Source of the DNA: Eshraghiella sp964414835
Lineage (GTDB): Bacteria > Bacillota > Clostridia > Lachnospirales > Lachnospiraceae
NCBI GenBank assembly: GCA_964414835.1
Contig: CAYPWY010000020.1
Location: 1-35,822 of the forward strand
Reading direction: 5' to 3'
DNA: 35,822 nucleotides
Shown: piece by piece, positions 7,696 through 16,059 of the stretch
Layout of the letters: every line of letters starts with the position of its first letter
Numbering within the stretch: the stretch's first letter is position 1
The notes under the pieces: generated by a model
Seen by the model: the letters and a program-made list of their open reading frames with translations, nothing else
Databases searched by the model: none
What the model was told of the DNA's origin: nothing
Translations under genes and position numbers: made by a program

Positions 7696-9453
7696 CCATT
7701 GTTCAAGCTGATTCTCATAAACTTCAAATGATGTAATTCCCACATCATTAATCCATTGATGATATTCCTTGGCATCAAAATCACTGCCAAGCTCTTCCTC
7801 TGCCTTCTCCCTCATATCATTCATAAGGATATGCCCTACCGTATACGGCAGATACAGTCCGGGGTCACCTACTACTGATTCGTAAATGCTGACAACCGCG
7901 TTATCTTCGCTGTCATAGTCATCATCCACATCAAAGAACATTGAGAGGTACTCATATGTGTCATCAATGTCCCATCCCTCATAATTTACGCCTAAATCAG
8001 TTCTGGACACAACTATGTAGCTGATTAAATCGTTGATAATGATTATTCTTTTCTCATTATCACTAACATCAAGATAATCCAGGGTACAGTTTGACGCATA
8101 CTGCGCCCAGCCTTCGGTGGCACCTATAAAATCAAGTACCTTTCTTATATTGTGTACATCATCATTGTTGTAAAAGCCTGTGAATTGATACAAATGACCC
8201 GGATAACCTTCATGCGCAAGTGTTGTGTACATCGTCATGGAGCCGCTTTCCACTGCCGAACCATTGACCTTTATGTTATTGCCACTTATGTCATCCAGTC
8301 TGCTCGTAACATAGTATGCCAGCGTACCTTCAATTTCGCATGCCTTATTCTGATATTCAATGCTGTAATTATCAGTTGCCGGAGCAGGAAAATCACTTTC
8401 CATATTATCCAGTATATATTCCAATACAGCTTCCGGAGTGTCAAAGCCTGCATCCAGATAGAGAAATGTCTCATAAGCTTCATAATCTGCAATAACTATC
8501 GCCGTCAACTCCTTCAAAAGATCGCTCACCTCATCATCTAAAAGTTCAATTACCTCCTCCGGTGTCATATCCGAACTGGTCTTGTTTTTAACAACAGCTT
8601 TATAATAATCAATTCCCATATCACCGTAGTTGCATAATCCCCCTTCATTGGTCCCCGTTCCTTTTAAGGACTCAATGGTGTCCTTTATATTCCTGTATGC
8701 CGGAAGATAATGCTCGCTTACATATTCATTATTTACAGCAATGTATGCTTCCTTTTCCTCATCCGTTAAATCCATCCCATCAAGCTTATCCTCAAAGGTA
8801 ATAATAAGCGCTTCGTTTTCAGCATTAAGCAGTTTATCACACTGCTCAATTACCTGGTCTGCAAGATAATCGGACATAAAGTAGCCCGCCTCTGACTGCT
8901 GTACAAGTATATCAAGCATGTCGTCCACATATCTGTCCACATCTTTAAGATACATAAGATAATGGTCAATGTCGTCTTTTTCATAAAACATAAATTCTAT
9001 AAAATTAGTTGACAGATTTGCTACCAAGCCGGAGCTTAGACCGAAATAATTTTGAACAAGCTCCGTACCTTCAAATGACAACTGCATTTCCAGATAGGCT
9101 TCAAGGCTGTCATATGTAAGTTTCTGCTCATCAGTCAGAGAATCCCTGTTATAAGTCCGCAGGTCTTTCAAAGCATCATTGATATAATCAAAAGCCGAAT
9201 CATCAATTTCAATCTGACCGAGATTATAATCCTCCTCGTCATAGGTTACCCCATATACCTCAGCGTCACTAACCAAAAAATGTGCGTTGAAACTGTCTTC
9301 CTCCAAAATATCCTTAAAAAGTCCGTCACAAAACTTGTCAAATTTTGCCTGAATCTCTTCATCTGTGGCTTTTCTAACAGAACATGCAGAAAGCGGAACC
9401 ACAAGCAGCATACACACTATTAACGCAATAACTTTTCTAAATCTTCTCAACAT
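7678..9453 (-). CDS. DUF885 lipoprotein, putative zinc metallopeptidase
   Basis: 591 residues. A signal peptide with lipobox LSAC (Cys24) predicts export and anchoring to the membrane outer face. The domain is DUF885: HEGYPGH at 414-420 is the HExxPGH-type motif of this gluzincin-like group, and a downstream GATEGWAQYA (about 444-453) supplies the probable third metal ligand (Glu447). It is expected to be a zinc-dependent peptidase or carboxypeptidase on peptides at the cell surface; the substrate is unknown. Start ATG at 9453 with AGGAGG 6 nt upstream. It lies 16 bp after the stop of the G3E/DUF1980 gene and appears to be the last gene of the carbamate kinase-G3E-G3E operon. Its last 18 bp overlap the end of the subtilase gene on the other strand. 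Confidence 0.85.
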   Translation of the reverse strand: MLRRFRKVIALIVCMLLVVPLSACSVRKATDEEIQAKFDKFCDGLFKDILEEDSFNAHFLVSDAEVYGVTYDEEDYNLGQIEIDDSAFDYINDALKDLRTYNRDSLTDEQKLTYDSLEAYLEMQLSFEGTELVQNYFGLSSGLVANLSTNFIEFMFYEKDDIDHYLMYLKDVDRYVDDMLDILVQQSEAGYFMSDYLADQVIEQCDKLLNAENEALIITFEDKLDGMDLTDEEKEAYIAVNNEYVSEHYLPAYRNIKDTIESLKGTGTNEGGLCNYGDMGIDYYKAVVKNKTSSDMTPEEVIELLDDEVSDLLKELTAIVIADYEAYETFLYLDAGFDTPEAVLEYILDNMESDFPAPATDNYSIEYQNKACEIEGTLAYYVTSRLDDISGNNIKVNGSAVESGSMTMYTTLAHEGYPGHLYQFTGFYNNDDVHNIRKVLDFIGATEGWAQYASNCTLDYLDVSDNEKRIIIINDLISYIVVSRTDLGVNYEGWDIDDTYEYLSMFFDVDDDYDSEDNAVVSIYESVVGDPGLYLPYTVGHILMNDMREKAEEELGSDFDAKEYHQWINDVGITSFEVYENQLEQWLAQKQ

Positions 9454-9469
9454 TCAATCCTCCTGACAA

Positions 9470-10423
9470 CTAATTAAAATAGACCAATTCATCTTGAGGC
9501 TTATCTGCATTTTCTATATCAATGGCATACAGCACTACCCCCGGTCCTTTGTACTCTTTACAAAATTCCACCTTCGCCTTGGCAGTAAGATTTATAAAAT
9601 CCCTATCGTTATATCCTTCAAGCTGTTTTTCGGTATTTTTGTCGCACACGCACTTAAACCCTATAAACCTTATATCTTCCACACAGCAGGTCATTGCAAA
9701 TCTGCCCGGTGCAAACATTCCCTTTTTGGCATATTGCTTAGGTTTATACACGACAGCTTTGCTTTTTATGATTTTATTTTCATATTTTTCAGGATTATCC
9801 ATGGCGTCCATATACCACAGACCGAAATCCTCATCATCTATCTCTATCTCATCCTTTGTTATGTCAAAAGGAAGTATTTCCTCAACTTCGTTGGAGCTGC
9901 CGTCAGATGATTCAAAATATACCTGCGCCCTTCCGTTTACAGCCTTTACGCTTCTGCGGTACGCCGCTCTGTCGGAGTCTTTTGTACACCTGTTAAAAAT
10001 TACCATCTCAGTAAGCTTATACTGCTCCATCATAACCTGACGCATATTGGCAAGGTAACTGTCATATGTCTCGGCATTGACTAAAGTTATAATCTGCACC
10101 ACTTCCATAAACTTAGGGAGAAGGTCAACAAATTCCTCAAGCTTCCACATACCGTTAAATTCTACAAATACTCTCTGTGCCTTAGATTTGTCACTGGCAT
10201 TGATAAAAAATTCCTTGGTAAGCTCACTCATATCCTCCGCCGTTACAACTGTGGCATTCAGTGACTCCATTTCAGCTTTATCATATTCTTCTTCGCCGTC
10301 CTCACAGGCTATAATAAGGCTTCTGGAGCCGTCATTGAAATCCTCGCTTGCCAGCGTATCCTTGATAAAAGCCGTTTTTCCGCTTTCAAGAAATCCGTTA
10401 ATTATAAAAACAGGTATTTCCAT
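9470..10423 (-). CDS. G3E (CobW/COG0523-like) GTPase with YcgQ/DUF1980-like C-terminus
   Basis: 317 residues. The N-terminus has a G3E P-loop NGFLESGKT (residues 9-17) and acidic segments, but lacks the CxCC metal-binding motif of ZNG1/YeiR-type metallochaperones; the equivalent position reads ACEDGEEEYD. The C-terminal 110 residues hold FAPGRFAMTCCVEDI and a following GFKCV, which resemble the RFxITCCxADA core of DUF1980 (YcgQ), the partner of YcgR-type permeases that in Bacillus belong to the zinc-starvation regulon. This fusion suggests GTP-driven handling of a transition metal; that is inference. Start ATG at 10423 with AGGAG 7 nt upstream. It lies 69 bp downstream of the His-rich G3E GTPase gene. 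Confidence 0.8.
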   Translation of the reverse strand: MEIPVFIINGFLESGKTAFIKDTLASEDFNDGSRSLIIACEDGEEEYDKAEMESLNATVVTAEDMSELTKEFFINASDKSKAQRVFVEFNGMWKLEEFVDLLPKFMEVVQIITLVNAETYDSYLANMRQVMMEQYKLTEMVIFNRCTKDSDRAAYRRSVKAVNGRAQVYFESSDGSSNEVEEILPFDITKDEIEIDDEDFGLWYMDAMDNPEKYENKIIKSKAVVYKPKQYAKKGMFAPGRFAMTCCVEDIRFIGFKCVCDKNTEKQLEGYNDRDFINLTAKAKVEFCKEYKGPGVVLYAIDIENADKPQDELVYFN

Positions 10424-10458
10424 AATATTCTCCTAACAATGTTTTATTCATATATTTT

Positions 10459-10481
10459 GCCGGAGAAATGTCTTCTCCGGC
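10459..10481. promoter_or_regulatory. Intercistronic hairpin between the two G3E GTPase genes
   Basis: GCCGGAGAA and TTCTCCGGC form a perfect 9-bp GC-rich stem with a 5-nt loop. There is no U-tract on the minus strand, so it is more likely an mRNA processing or stabilising element, or a partial terminator, than a full stop. It could set different transcript levels for the two GTPases. Confidence 0.6.
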
Positions 10482-10492
10482 ACATAACTGCA

Positions 10493-11608
10493 TTATTTGA
10501 GTCCAAAAAGCTCTTCCATATGATGCTCATCCACATTAGTCCCGATTACACAAAGCTTGCCTGTATATTCAGGTGTTCCGTCTCTAAGCTCATACTCTCC
10601 CGGAACTGCGTCAAAATATATCCATGAGCCGTCCTTACCCTGAACCATTCCCTTGGCTCTTAAAATAACTCCGAATTCATCTGTTGTGACAAGACGTTTA
10701 AGTATATCCTCCAGCTCTGCCTTATCATATTTATGAGGCGTCTCTACACCCCAGCTGTTAAACACTTCATCGGCGTGATGATGGTGATGGTGTTCACCAT
10801 CATGGTCATGTCCGCAGCAGCACTGACCATCCTCATGGTCGTGATGATGCTCATGCTCATCATGGGCGTGATGATGGTGCTCATGCTCATCATGGGCGTG
10901 ATGATGCTCATGCTCATCATGGTCGTGATGCCCGTGCTCGTGCTCGTCATGCTCGTGGTGATGTCCGCACACAGGACACACATCCAGCTCCTTTAACAGT
11001 TCGTCAACAAGGGAATTTTTCTCCATAGCTTCAACAAGCTGTTCCCCTGTCAAATCATCCCAAGGCGTAGTAATGATGGAAGCCTTATCATTATGTTCCC
11101 TGATAAGAGCAACTGCTGCCTCAAGCTTATCATCACTCATGTTCTGAGTTCTGCTGAGAACAATCGTTGAAGCACTCTCAATCTGATTGTTATAAAACTC
11201 GCCAAAATTTTTAATATACATCTTACACTTAGTGCCATCTGCCACAGTTATAAAATTCTCAAGAGAAAGTCCCGCCTCATCTTTCACATTCTCAACTGCC
11301 GCAATAACATCGGACAGCTTGCCAACGCCTGACGGCTCAATGATAATCATATCCGGCGCATATTCTGATGCCACCTGCTTAAGGGCTTTTCCGAAGTCTC
11401 CTACAAGGGAGCAGCAGATACAGCCTGAATTCATCTCATTAATCTGTACACCCGCATCCTTTAGAAAGCCACCGTCAATACCGATTTCTCCAAACTCATT
11501 CTCTATAAGAACAATTTTCTGTCCCTTATATACTTCCTCAAGAAGCTTTTTAATAAATGTAGTCTTGCCCGCTCCCAAAAAGCCTGAAATTATAGTTACT
11601 TTGGTCAT
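10493..11608 (-). CDS. G3E family metal-chaperone GTPase with long His-rich region (ZNG1/CobW-like)
   Basis: 371 residues. Seen: P-loop GFLGAGKT (9-16), ENEFGEIGID switch region, CxCC motif GCICC (62-66), Walker B-type IIIEPSG (88-94). A Cys/His region (about 211-279) carries CPVC, repeated DEHEHHHHAH-like units, CCC and a final HHHHHH. A CobW C-terminal domain with VILRAKG follows. Such proteins couple GTP hydrolysis to insertion of zinc or related metals into client enzymes; the His-rich tract would store or capture metal. The client is not identified, though the zinc-type DUF885 lipoprotein and a second G3E protein are in the same operon. The ATG at 11608 is preferred (AAAGG 10 nt upstream) over an upstream in-frame GTG at 11626. 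It starts 21 bp after the carbamate kinase gene. Confidence 0.88.
   Translation of the reverse strand: MTKVTIISGFLGAGKTTFIKKLLEEVYKGQKIVLIENEFGEIGIDGGFLKDAGVQINEMNSGCICCSLVGDFGKALKQVASEYAPDMIIIEPSGVGKLSDVIAAVENVKDEAGLSLENFITVADGTKCKMYIKNFGEFYNNQIESASTIVLSRTQNMSDDKLEAAVALIREHNDKASIITTPWDDLTGEQLVEAMEKNSLVDELLKELDVCPVCGHHHEHDEHEHGHHDHDEHEHHHAHDEHEHHHHAHDEHEHHHDHEDGQCCCGHDHDGEHHHHHHADEVFNSWGVETPHKYDKAELEDILKRLVTTDEFGVILRAKGMVQGKDGSWIYFDAVPGEYELRDGTPEYTGKLCVIGTNVDEHHMEELFGLK
10772..10978. repeat. Degenerate tandem repeats encoding the His-rich tract
   Basis: About four imperfect copies of a 27-30-bp unit encode DEHEH followed by further His, Ala or Asp residues. They are in-frame and so able to vary in length. 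They give the GTPase its metal-binding loop. Confidence 0.8.
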
Positions 11609-11629
11609 TATATTCATCCTTTCCACTGA

Positions 11630-12559
11630 TTACAAAATTGTTGTACCGCATTTGCCTGCAATTGCTTCCCTTGCATTTTCAAGATTAGCAATAACCGCCT
11701 TGCGCCCTGCTCCTGCAAGAACAAACTCAACCGCCGCAGACACCTTCGGAAGGGTTGTTATTGCTCCCATATTATCTTCATTGGCAAATTCCTTAAGCTC
11801 AGATGCCTTTATTGTGTCAAATGACTGTTCTCTGTCAGTACCTTCATTGATTACAAGCTTATCGGCAGCCGTCAAAAACAGAAGTGTTCCCGCATCAACA
11901 AGCTCTGCAAGCCTTGCTGCCACATAATCTTTTTCTATGATGGCACTTGCCCCTTTAAGAACGGTTCTCTGCTCCAGCACAGGTATTCCGCCTCCGCCTG
12001 CCGCAATTACTATCTGACCGGCATCAATCAATGCCCTGACAGCATCAATCTCATATATATCTTGCGGCTTTGGTGCCGCAATTATTCTTCTGTAGCCCTT
12101 GTCTTCTTTGACAACATAATTACCCTTTGCCTCTTCAGCCTTTGCCTCTTCCTCAGTCATATATCTTCCGATAACCTTGGTCGGATTGGAGAAAGCCCTG
12201 TCAAAAGGGTCCACCTTGACCTGTGTAATTATTGTAGATACGGTCATATATATTCCTCTGTTAAGAAGTTCTGTTCTGATGGCATTCTGCAAATCATATC
12301 CGATATATCCCTGACTCATGGCACCGCACAGTGACATTGGCGCTACTGTATATCTTGCGTCAAGACGGGCAAATTCGGTCATCGCCGTCTGAATCATTCC
12401 AACCTGCGGCCCGTTACTGTGAGTAATAACTATCTGGTATTTCGCCTCAGCCAAATCGGCTATAGCTCTGGCGGCTTTAGCAACATTAGCCTTCTGTTCG
12501 GGAAAGGTTTCTCCAAATGCATTACGTCCCAAAGCCACTACTATCTTTTTATTGTCCAT
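11630..12559 (-). CDS. arcC: Carbamate kinase
   Basis: Catalyses carbamoyl phosphate plus ADP to ATP plus carbamate (EC 2.7.2.2), the ATP-yielding step of arginine, agmatine, purine or allantoin breakdown. Seen: ALGRNAFG (family usually ALGGNAL), ITHSNGPQVG, AAGGGGIPV near the middle and LTAADK. At about 309 residues it has the normal family length. The ATG at 12559 is chosen because GAGGT sits 6-10 nt upstream. No arginine deiminase or ornithine carbamoyltransferase gene is in the window, so the source of carbamoyl phosphate is unknown. It heads a minus-strand operon with two G3E GTPases and a DUF885 lipoprotein and has a strong promoter at 12620-12648. Confidence 0.93.
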   Translation of the reverse strand: MDNKKIVVALGRNAFGETFPEQKANVAKAARAIADLAEAKYQIVITHSNGPQVGMIQTAMTEFARLDARYTVAPMSLCGAMSQGYIGYDLQNAIRTELLNRGIYMTVSTIITQVKVDPFDRAFSNPTKVIGRYMTEEEAKAEEAKGNYVVKEDKGYRRIIAAPKPQDIYEIDAVRALIDAGQIVIAAGGGGIPVLEQRTVLKGASAIIEKDYVAARLAELVDAGTLLFLTAADKLVINEGTDREQSFDTIKASELKEFANEDNMGAITTLPKVSAAVEFVLAGAGRKAVIANLENAREAIAGKCGTTIL

Positions 12560-12619
12560 TAACATACCTCTTTTCATAGGTTATTTTTGTAATAAATGGC
12601 AAACTAAGCCTTAAATCAT

Positions 12620-12648
12620 AGTATATAATATTTTGTCAAAAAAGTCAA
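12620..12648 (-). promoter_or_regulatory. Sigma-A-type promoter of the arcC-G3E operon
   Basis: Minus strand: TTGACT (12643-12648), 17 bp, TATACT (12620-12625), about 60 bp upstream of the arcC ATG. An overlapping TTGACA gives a possible second -35. No recognisable zinc-uptake-regulator operator is visible by eye. Confidence 0.75.
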
Positions 12649-12667
12649 AATATATAAGACTGCATTG

Positions 12668-14548
12668 CTACTTAAAAACATAGCTCAACACATTGTATAT
12701 CAGAGCGTTTGAATATTTAGAATAAACGACCTCCCTTGCCATGGCGGGATTATCTGTAATCAATGCATCGACTCCCATGACCGTCAATTCCCTTGCCCTG
12801 TTTTCACCATTGACAGTCCACACATATATCTGTTTTCCTCTGTTGTGTATGGCATCTACCATATTTTTATTGACAAAACTGGAATTGATGCTGAACGCAT
12901 CCACATATGTCAGATTATAAAAGTTGCCATAAGCAACCGTAAGCACGTATCCCGTCATTATATTGTCATTAATCTTCTTGATTTGCTTAAGCGCCTCATA
13001 ATTCATTGAAGTCACTACACAGTCATCTGTATATTCATATTTTTCAATAAGTGCTGCCACCATCTCCACCAGGTCCGGCTCATAATCAGTAAGCTTTATC
13101 TCTATATTAAGTTTTATTTTACCCTTGGTGTATGACATAACATCTTCCAATAAAGGAATACGGCATTGGGCATAACTCTCATCATCACCAAACCAGCTTC
13201 CGGCATCAAGCTCCGCTATCTCAGCATAATTCATATCCCAGACGTTCTTATTAACCCCTGTTGTCCTTTTAAGGCTGGAATCGTGAATGACGACAATCTG
13301 CCCGTCCTTAGTTTCGTGAACATCAAGCTCAATATAATCCGCCGTTGCCGACACAGCATTTTCAAAAGCCTGCATTGTATTTTCAGGCGCATTATATGAG
13401 CTTCCTCTGTGTGCCATAATCTGCGTTTCGCCAAAAATCTCCACATTGTCAAAAGGATTTTTATCAAAAGCATTAACTAAATAAGCTATATTTACCGAAA
13501 GCAAAGCCACTATTACCACGGATGATACAATTAATTGCAGTTTAGGTCTCTCCGCTGATTTTTTACGCCTGCGTTTTTTTTTCATGACAATACTCTCGGT
13601 AATGATACCCATATTAAGCTCGTTACCTGTATCGCATCTGTATTTATAGAAAAGACTTGTTATAATACAATATGACATAGGAAGCGAAATCACAACCAGA
13701 AGAATCTTCACCACAGTAAGCACAACCCTGAATGTGGACAAATATAATGCCATACCGATATTAGCCTTATCAAGTATAATCACACCCACACATATGAAAA
13801 TAAGCAATATAAGATAAACTGCATATATGGCAACAAGAATAAATACATTCCAGCATGCGATTGTGCCGAATGTTTTCCATCCCCGGAATCTTATAAGCTG
13901 CCGGCTCTTTCTCTTACTTTCCGTTATGTCTCCTCCGTCATATGCCATATAGTTTATGGAAAAAATGTGTATGAGACAGTATATAAAAAATGCCAGCAAA
14001 AAAACTCCCATAATTATAATGACATAAAAATTATTTTTAATGGCATTAACCACAACATTGGGCAGTGTTATATTGGAAATCCAGAATCCTATCAGAGTTA
14101 TATTCATTAAAACGGACACAAATAACACATGAAAAAAAGCATTAATCTTCTTATGCTTCATCATACGTTTCATAAGCCGTATGCCCGATTTGAATATTGC
14201 GATAATTGATATTGGATGATTATGATAGCCTGCGTCAAAACATACTGAAAGACACACCACTTCATAGGTTACATAGAATGATATTATAACTAATATAAGC
14301 ACAAAGAACACTATTGTAAAAGGACTTTTTAAATAAGTGAAAAAATAGTTGTTGGTAAGGTACTTAAAGCCTGCTTTCCTAAGTGTGAAATCCAATCCCA
14401 GCAGAAAAAGCGGATAAAACACGGCAAAGGCAACCAGCTTATACAGCAGTTCAAAAACAATCAAATTAAGGCCGCACTTCTTAATCAGCGCAACCGAATT
14501 TGAAAATACGTTATTTCGCTTTTTATTTTTATTATGCCTGAACTTCAT
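12668..14548 (-). CDS. Membrane-anchored glycerophosphodiester phosphodiesterase
   Basis: 626 residues. The first about 300 form a polytopic membrane domain of the kind found in GDPD proteins with a glycerophosphodiesterase membrane module. A basic KKKRRRKK loop, another membrane helix (about 338-360) and a C-terminal GDPD TIM barrel follow. Catalytic features: AHRG (His380), ELD (Glu407, Asp409), IHD (His422), and ITDNP near the end. It hydrolyses glycerophosphodiesters (from lipids or teichoic acid) to glycerol-3-phosphate and an alcohol; the catalytic domain is predicted outside the membrane. The start has GAAGG about 9 nt upstream. It is separated from icd by 131 bp that contains two inverted repeats. 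Confidence 0.88.
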   Translation of the reverse strand: MKFRHNKNKKRNNVFSNSVALIKKCGLNLIVFELLYKLVAFAVFYPLFLLGLDFTLRKAGFKYLTNNYFFTYLKSPFTIVFFVLILVIISFYVTYEVVCLSVCFDAGYHNHPISIIAIFKSGIRLMKRMMKHKKINAFFHVLFVSVLMNITLIGFWISNITLPNVVVNAIKNNFYVIIIMGVFLLAFFIYCLIHIFSINYMAYDGGDITESKRKSRQLIRFRGWKTFGTIACWNVFILVAIYAVYLILLIFICVGVIILDKANIGMALYLSTFRVVLTVVKILLVVISLPMSYCIITSLFYKYRCDTGNELNMGIITESIVMKKKRRRKKSAERPKLQLIVSSVVIVALLSVNIAYLVNAFDKNPFDNVEIFGETQIMAHRGSSYNAPENTMQAFENAVSATADYIELDVHETKDGQIVVIHDSSLKRTTGVNKNVWDMNYAEIAELDAGSWFGDDESYAQCRIPLLEDVMSYTKGKIKLNIEIKLTDYEPDLVEMVAALIEKYEYTDDCVVTSMNYEALKQIKKINDNIMTGYVLTVAYGNFYNLTYVDAFSINSSFVNKNMVDAIHNRGKQIYVWTVNGENRARELTVMGVDALITDNPAMAREVVYSKYSNALIYNVLSYVFK

Positions 14549-14573
14549 ACTACCATACCTTCACCTACATATT

Positions 14574-14607
14574 CTGCCGCTGCATAAGGTACGACTTGGT
14601 GCGGCAG
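14574..14607. promoter_or_regulatory. Inverted repeat in the leader of the glycerophosphodiesterase gene
   Basis: CTGCCGC and GCGGCAG are perfect 7-bp arms separated by 20 bp, ending about 25 bp upstream of the gene's ATG. It may be an mRNA leader hairpin or a dimeric regulator site. There is no T-run. Confidence 0.4.
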
Positions 14608-14637
14608 CTCCTTACGGATGTAAAACAATGCAGATGC

Positions 14638-14664
14638 AATGAGCAGTGTCTGACACTGCTCATT
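14638..14664. terminator. Perfect 11-bp hairpin just after icd
   Basis: AATGAGCAGTG and CACTGCTCATT flank a 5-nt loop, beginning 15 bp after the icd stop codon. The stem is perfect, but the minus strand lacks an immediate U-tract, so termination may be partial or Rho-assisted, or the hairpin may protect the icd mRNA 3' end. Confidence 0.55.
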
Positions 14665-14679
14665 GTCAATACTTACATC

Positions 14680-15888
14680 TTAAAGTAAAGTCTCCAACTT
14701 TGCTCTTATGGCTTTGATAAATTCAAAGCTGTTAAGAACCATCGGGTTATCTATGGTAGTTATAAGGGCAAGGTCTTTTGTCATCTGACCGCCTTCTATT
14801 GTATCAATACATGCCTTTTCAAGTTTGTCTGCAAAATCCTGAAGCTCCTTATTGCCGTCAAGCTCGCCTCTTTTCCTTAAAGCTCCGCTCCATGCAAATA
14901 TTGTTGCGACTGAGTTGGTGGAAGTTTCTTCGCCTTTAAGATGCTTGTAATAATGCCTCTGAACAGTTCCATGTGCCGCTTCATATTCATACACACCGCT
15001 AGGCGATACAAGAACGGATGTCATCATTGCAAGTGAACCAAATGCCGTTGCCACCATATCACTCATAACATCTCCGTCATAATTTTTACATGCCCAGATG
15101 TAACCGCCCTCGGATTTCATAACTCTTGCCACTGCATCATCAATCAGAGTATAAAAATATTCAATTCCTGCGGCTTTAAATTTATCATCATATTCTTTAT
15201 CATATATATCCTGGAAAATATCTTTGAAATTATGGTCATATTTCTTGGATATGGTGTCCTTTGATGCAAACCACAAATCCTGTTTTTTGTCAAGAGCATA
15301 GTTAAAACAGCTTCTTGCAAAGCTTTCTATAGATTTATCAACATTGTGGATACCCTGAATTATTCCCGGAGTCGTAAATTCGTGAATTGTTTCTTTAATA
15401 ACGTTTCCGTCCTGACCGGTGAATACAAGCTCTGCCTTACCTGCTGACGGCACTTTAATTTCAACGTTCTTATACACGTCACCATATGCATGTCTTGCTA
15501 TTGTAATCGGCTTCTTCCAGTTCTTTACAAGAGGCTCAATTCCTTTTACAATAACAGGCGCTCTGAATACTGTTCCGTCAAGAATTGCTCTTATTGTTCC
15601 GTTAGGGCTTTTCCACATTTCCTTGAGACTGTACTCCGTCATACGTGCTGCATTAGGCGTTATTGTAGCACATTTAACTGCTACGCCATACTTTATATTA
15701 GCATTGGCGGCATCTACAGTGACCTTATCATCAGTAGCATTTCTGTTTTCAAGTCCAAGGTCATAATACTCTGTGTTAAGGTCGATAAAAGGAATAAGCA
15801 GTTCATCCTTGATTGACTGCCAAAGGACTCTTGTCATCTCATCTCCGTCCATCTCAACAAGCGGTGTGGTCATTTTAATTTTATTCAT
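14680..15888 (-). CDS. icd: NADP-dependent isocitrate dehydrogenase (homodimeric, eukaryote-like subfamily)
   Basis: Oxidative decarboxylation of isocitrate to 2-oxoglutarate with NADP (EC 1.1.1.42), providing glutamate precursor and NADPH. 402 residues, the normal length for this subfamily and distinct from the E. coli type. Seen: PLVEMDGDEMTRVLW at the N-terminus, substrate loop SPNGTIRAILDGTVFR, ARHAYGD, the metal-binding DDAVARVMKSEGGYIWACKN region and AHGTVQRHY. Start ATG at 15888 with GGAG 8 nt upstream. No aconitase or citrate synthase gene is adjacent. It has its own promoter and diverges from the Cys-rich peptide gene. Confidence 0.95.
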   Translation of the reverse strand: MNKIKMTTPLVEMDGDEMTRVLWQSIKDELLIPFIDLNTEYYDLGLENRNATDDKVTVDAANANIKYGVAVKCATITPNAARMTEYSLKEMWKSPNGTIRAILDGTVFRAPVIVKGIEPLVKNWKKPITIARHAYGDVYKNVEIKVPSAGKAELVFTGQDGNVIKETIHEFTTPGIIQGIHNVDKSIESFARSCFNYALDKKQDLWFASKDTISKKYDHNFKDIFQDIYDKEYDDKFKAAGIEYFYTLIDDAVARVMKSEGGYIWACKNYDGDVMSDMVATAFGSLAMMTSVLVSPSGVYEYEAAHGTVQRHYYKHLKGEETSTNSVATIFAWSGALRKRGELDGNKELQDFADKLEKACIDTIEGGQMTKDLALITTIDNPMVLNSFEFIKAIRAKLETLL

Positions 15889-15958
15889 ATGGAATCTCCT
15901 TTATATATTGTAATTAATTTATGTATTTTTAATCATGTTCAAAATCGGTATCTTTTAA

Positions 15959-15986
15959 ATTATACTACATAATCGCCGAAAATCAA
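15959..15986 (-). promoter_or_regulatory. Sigma-A-type promoter of icd
   Basis: Minus strand: TTGATT (15981-15986), 16 bp, TATAAT (15959-15964), about 70 bp upstream of the icd ATG. Confidence 0.7.
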
Positions 15987-16059
15987 TAATTAATCGGTAA
16001 CAAGACAAACCGGCCTGCATATTTGTATATTGTAAACTTAATTTCCAGGAGGAAATAAA

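Noticed and set aside
10772..10978. Repeat cluster as a possible CRISPR or mobile-element end
   Set aside because: It lies wholly within the G3E GTPase reading frame and encodes its His-rich region.
14574..14607. Intrinsic terminator of icd at the CTGCCGC/GCGGCAG repeat
   Set aside because: The loop is 20 nt, there is no T-run, and the hairpin at 14638-14664 is closer and stronger; kept only as a low-confidence leader element.
15990..16050. Sporulation sigma-factor promoter upstream of the Cys-rich gene (CATATTTG-like -10)
   Set aside because: The match is short and the -35 is not convincing; AT-rich sequence gives such matches by chance.
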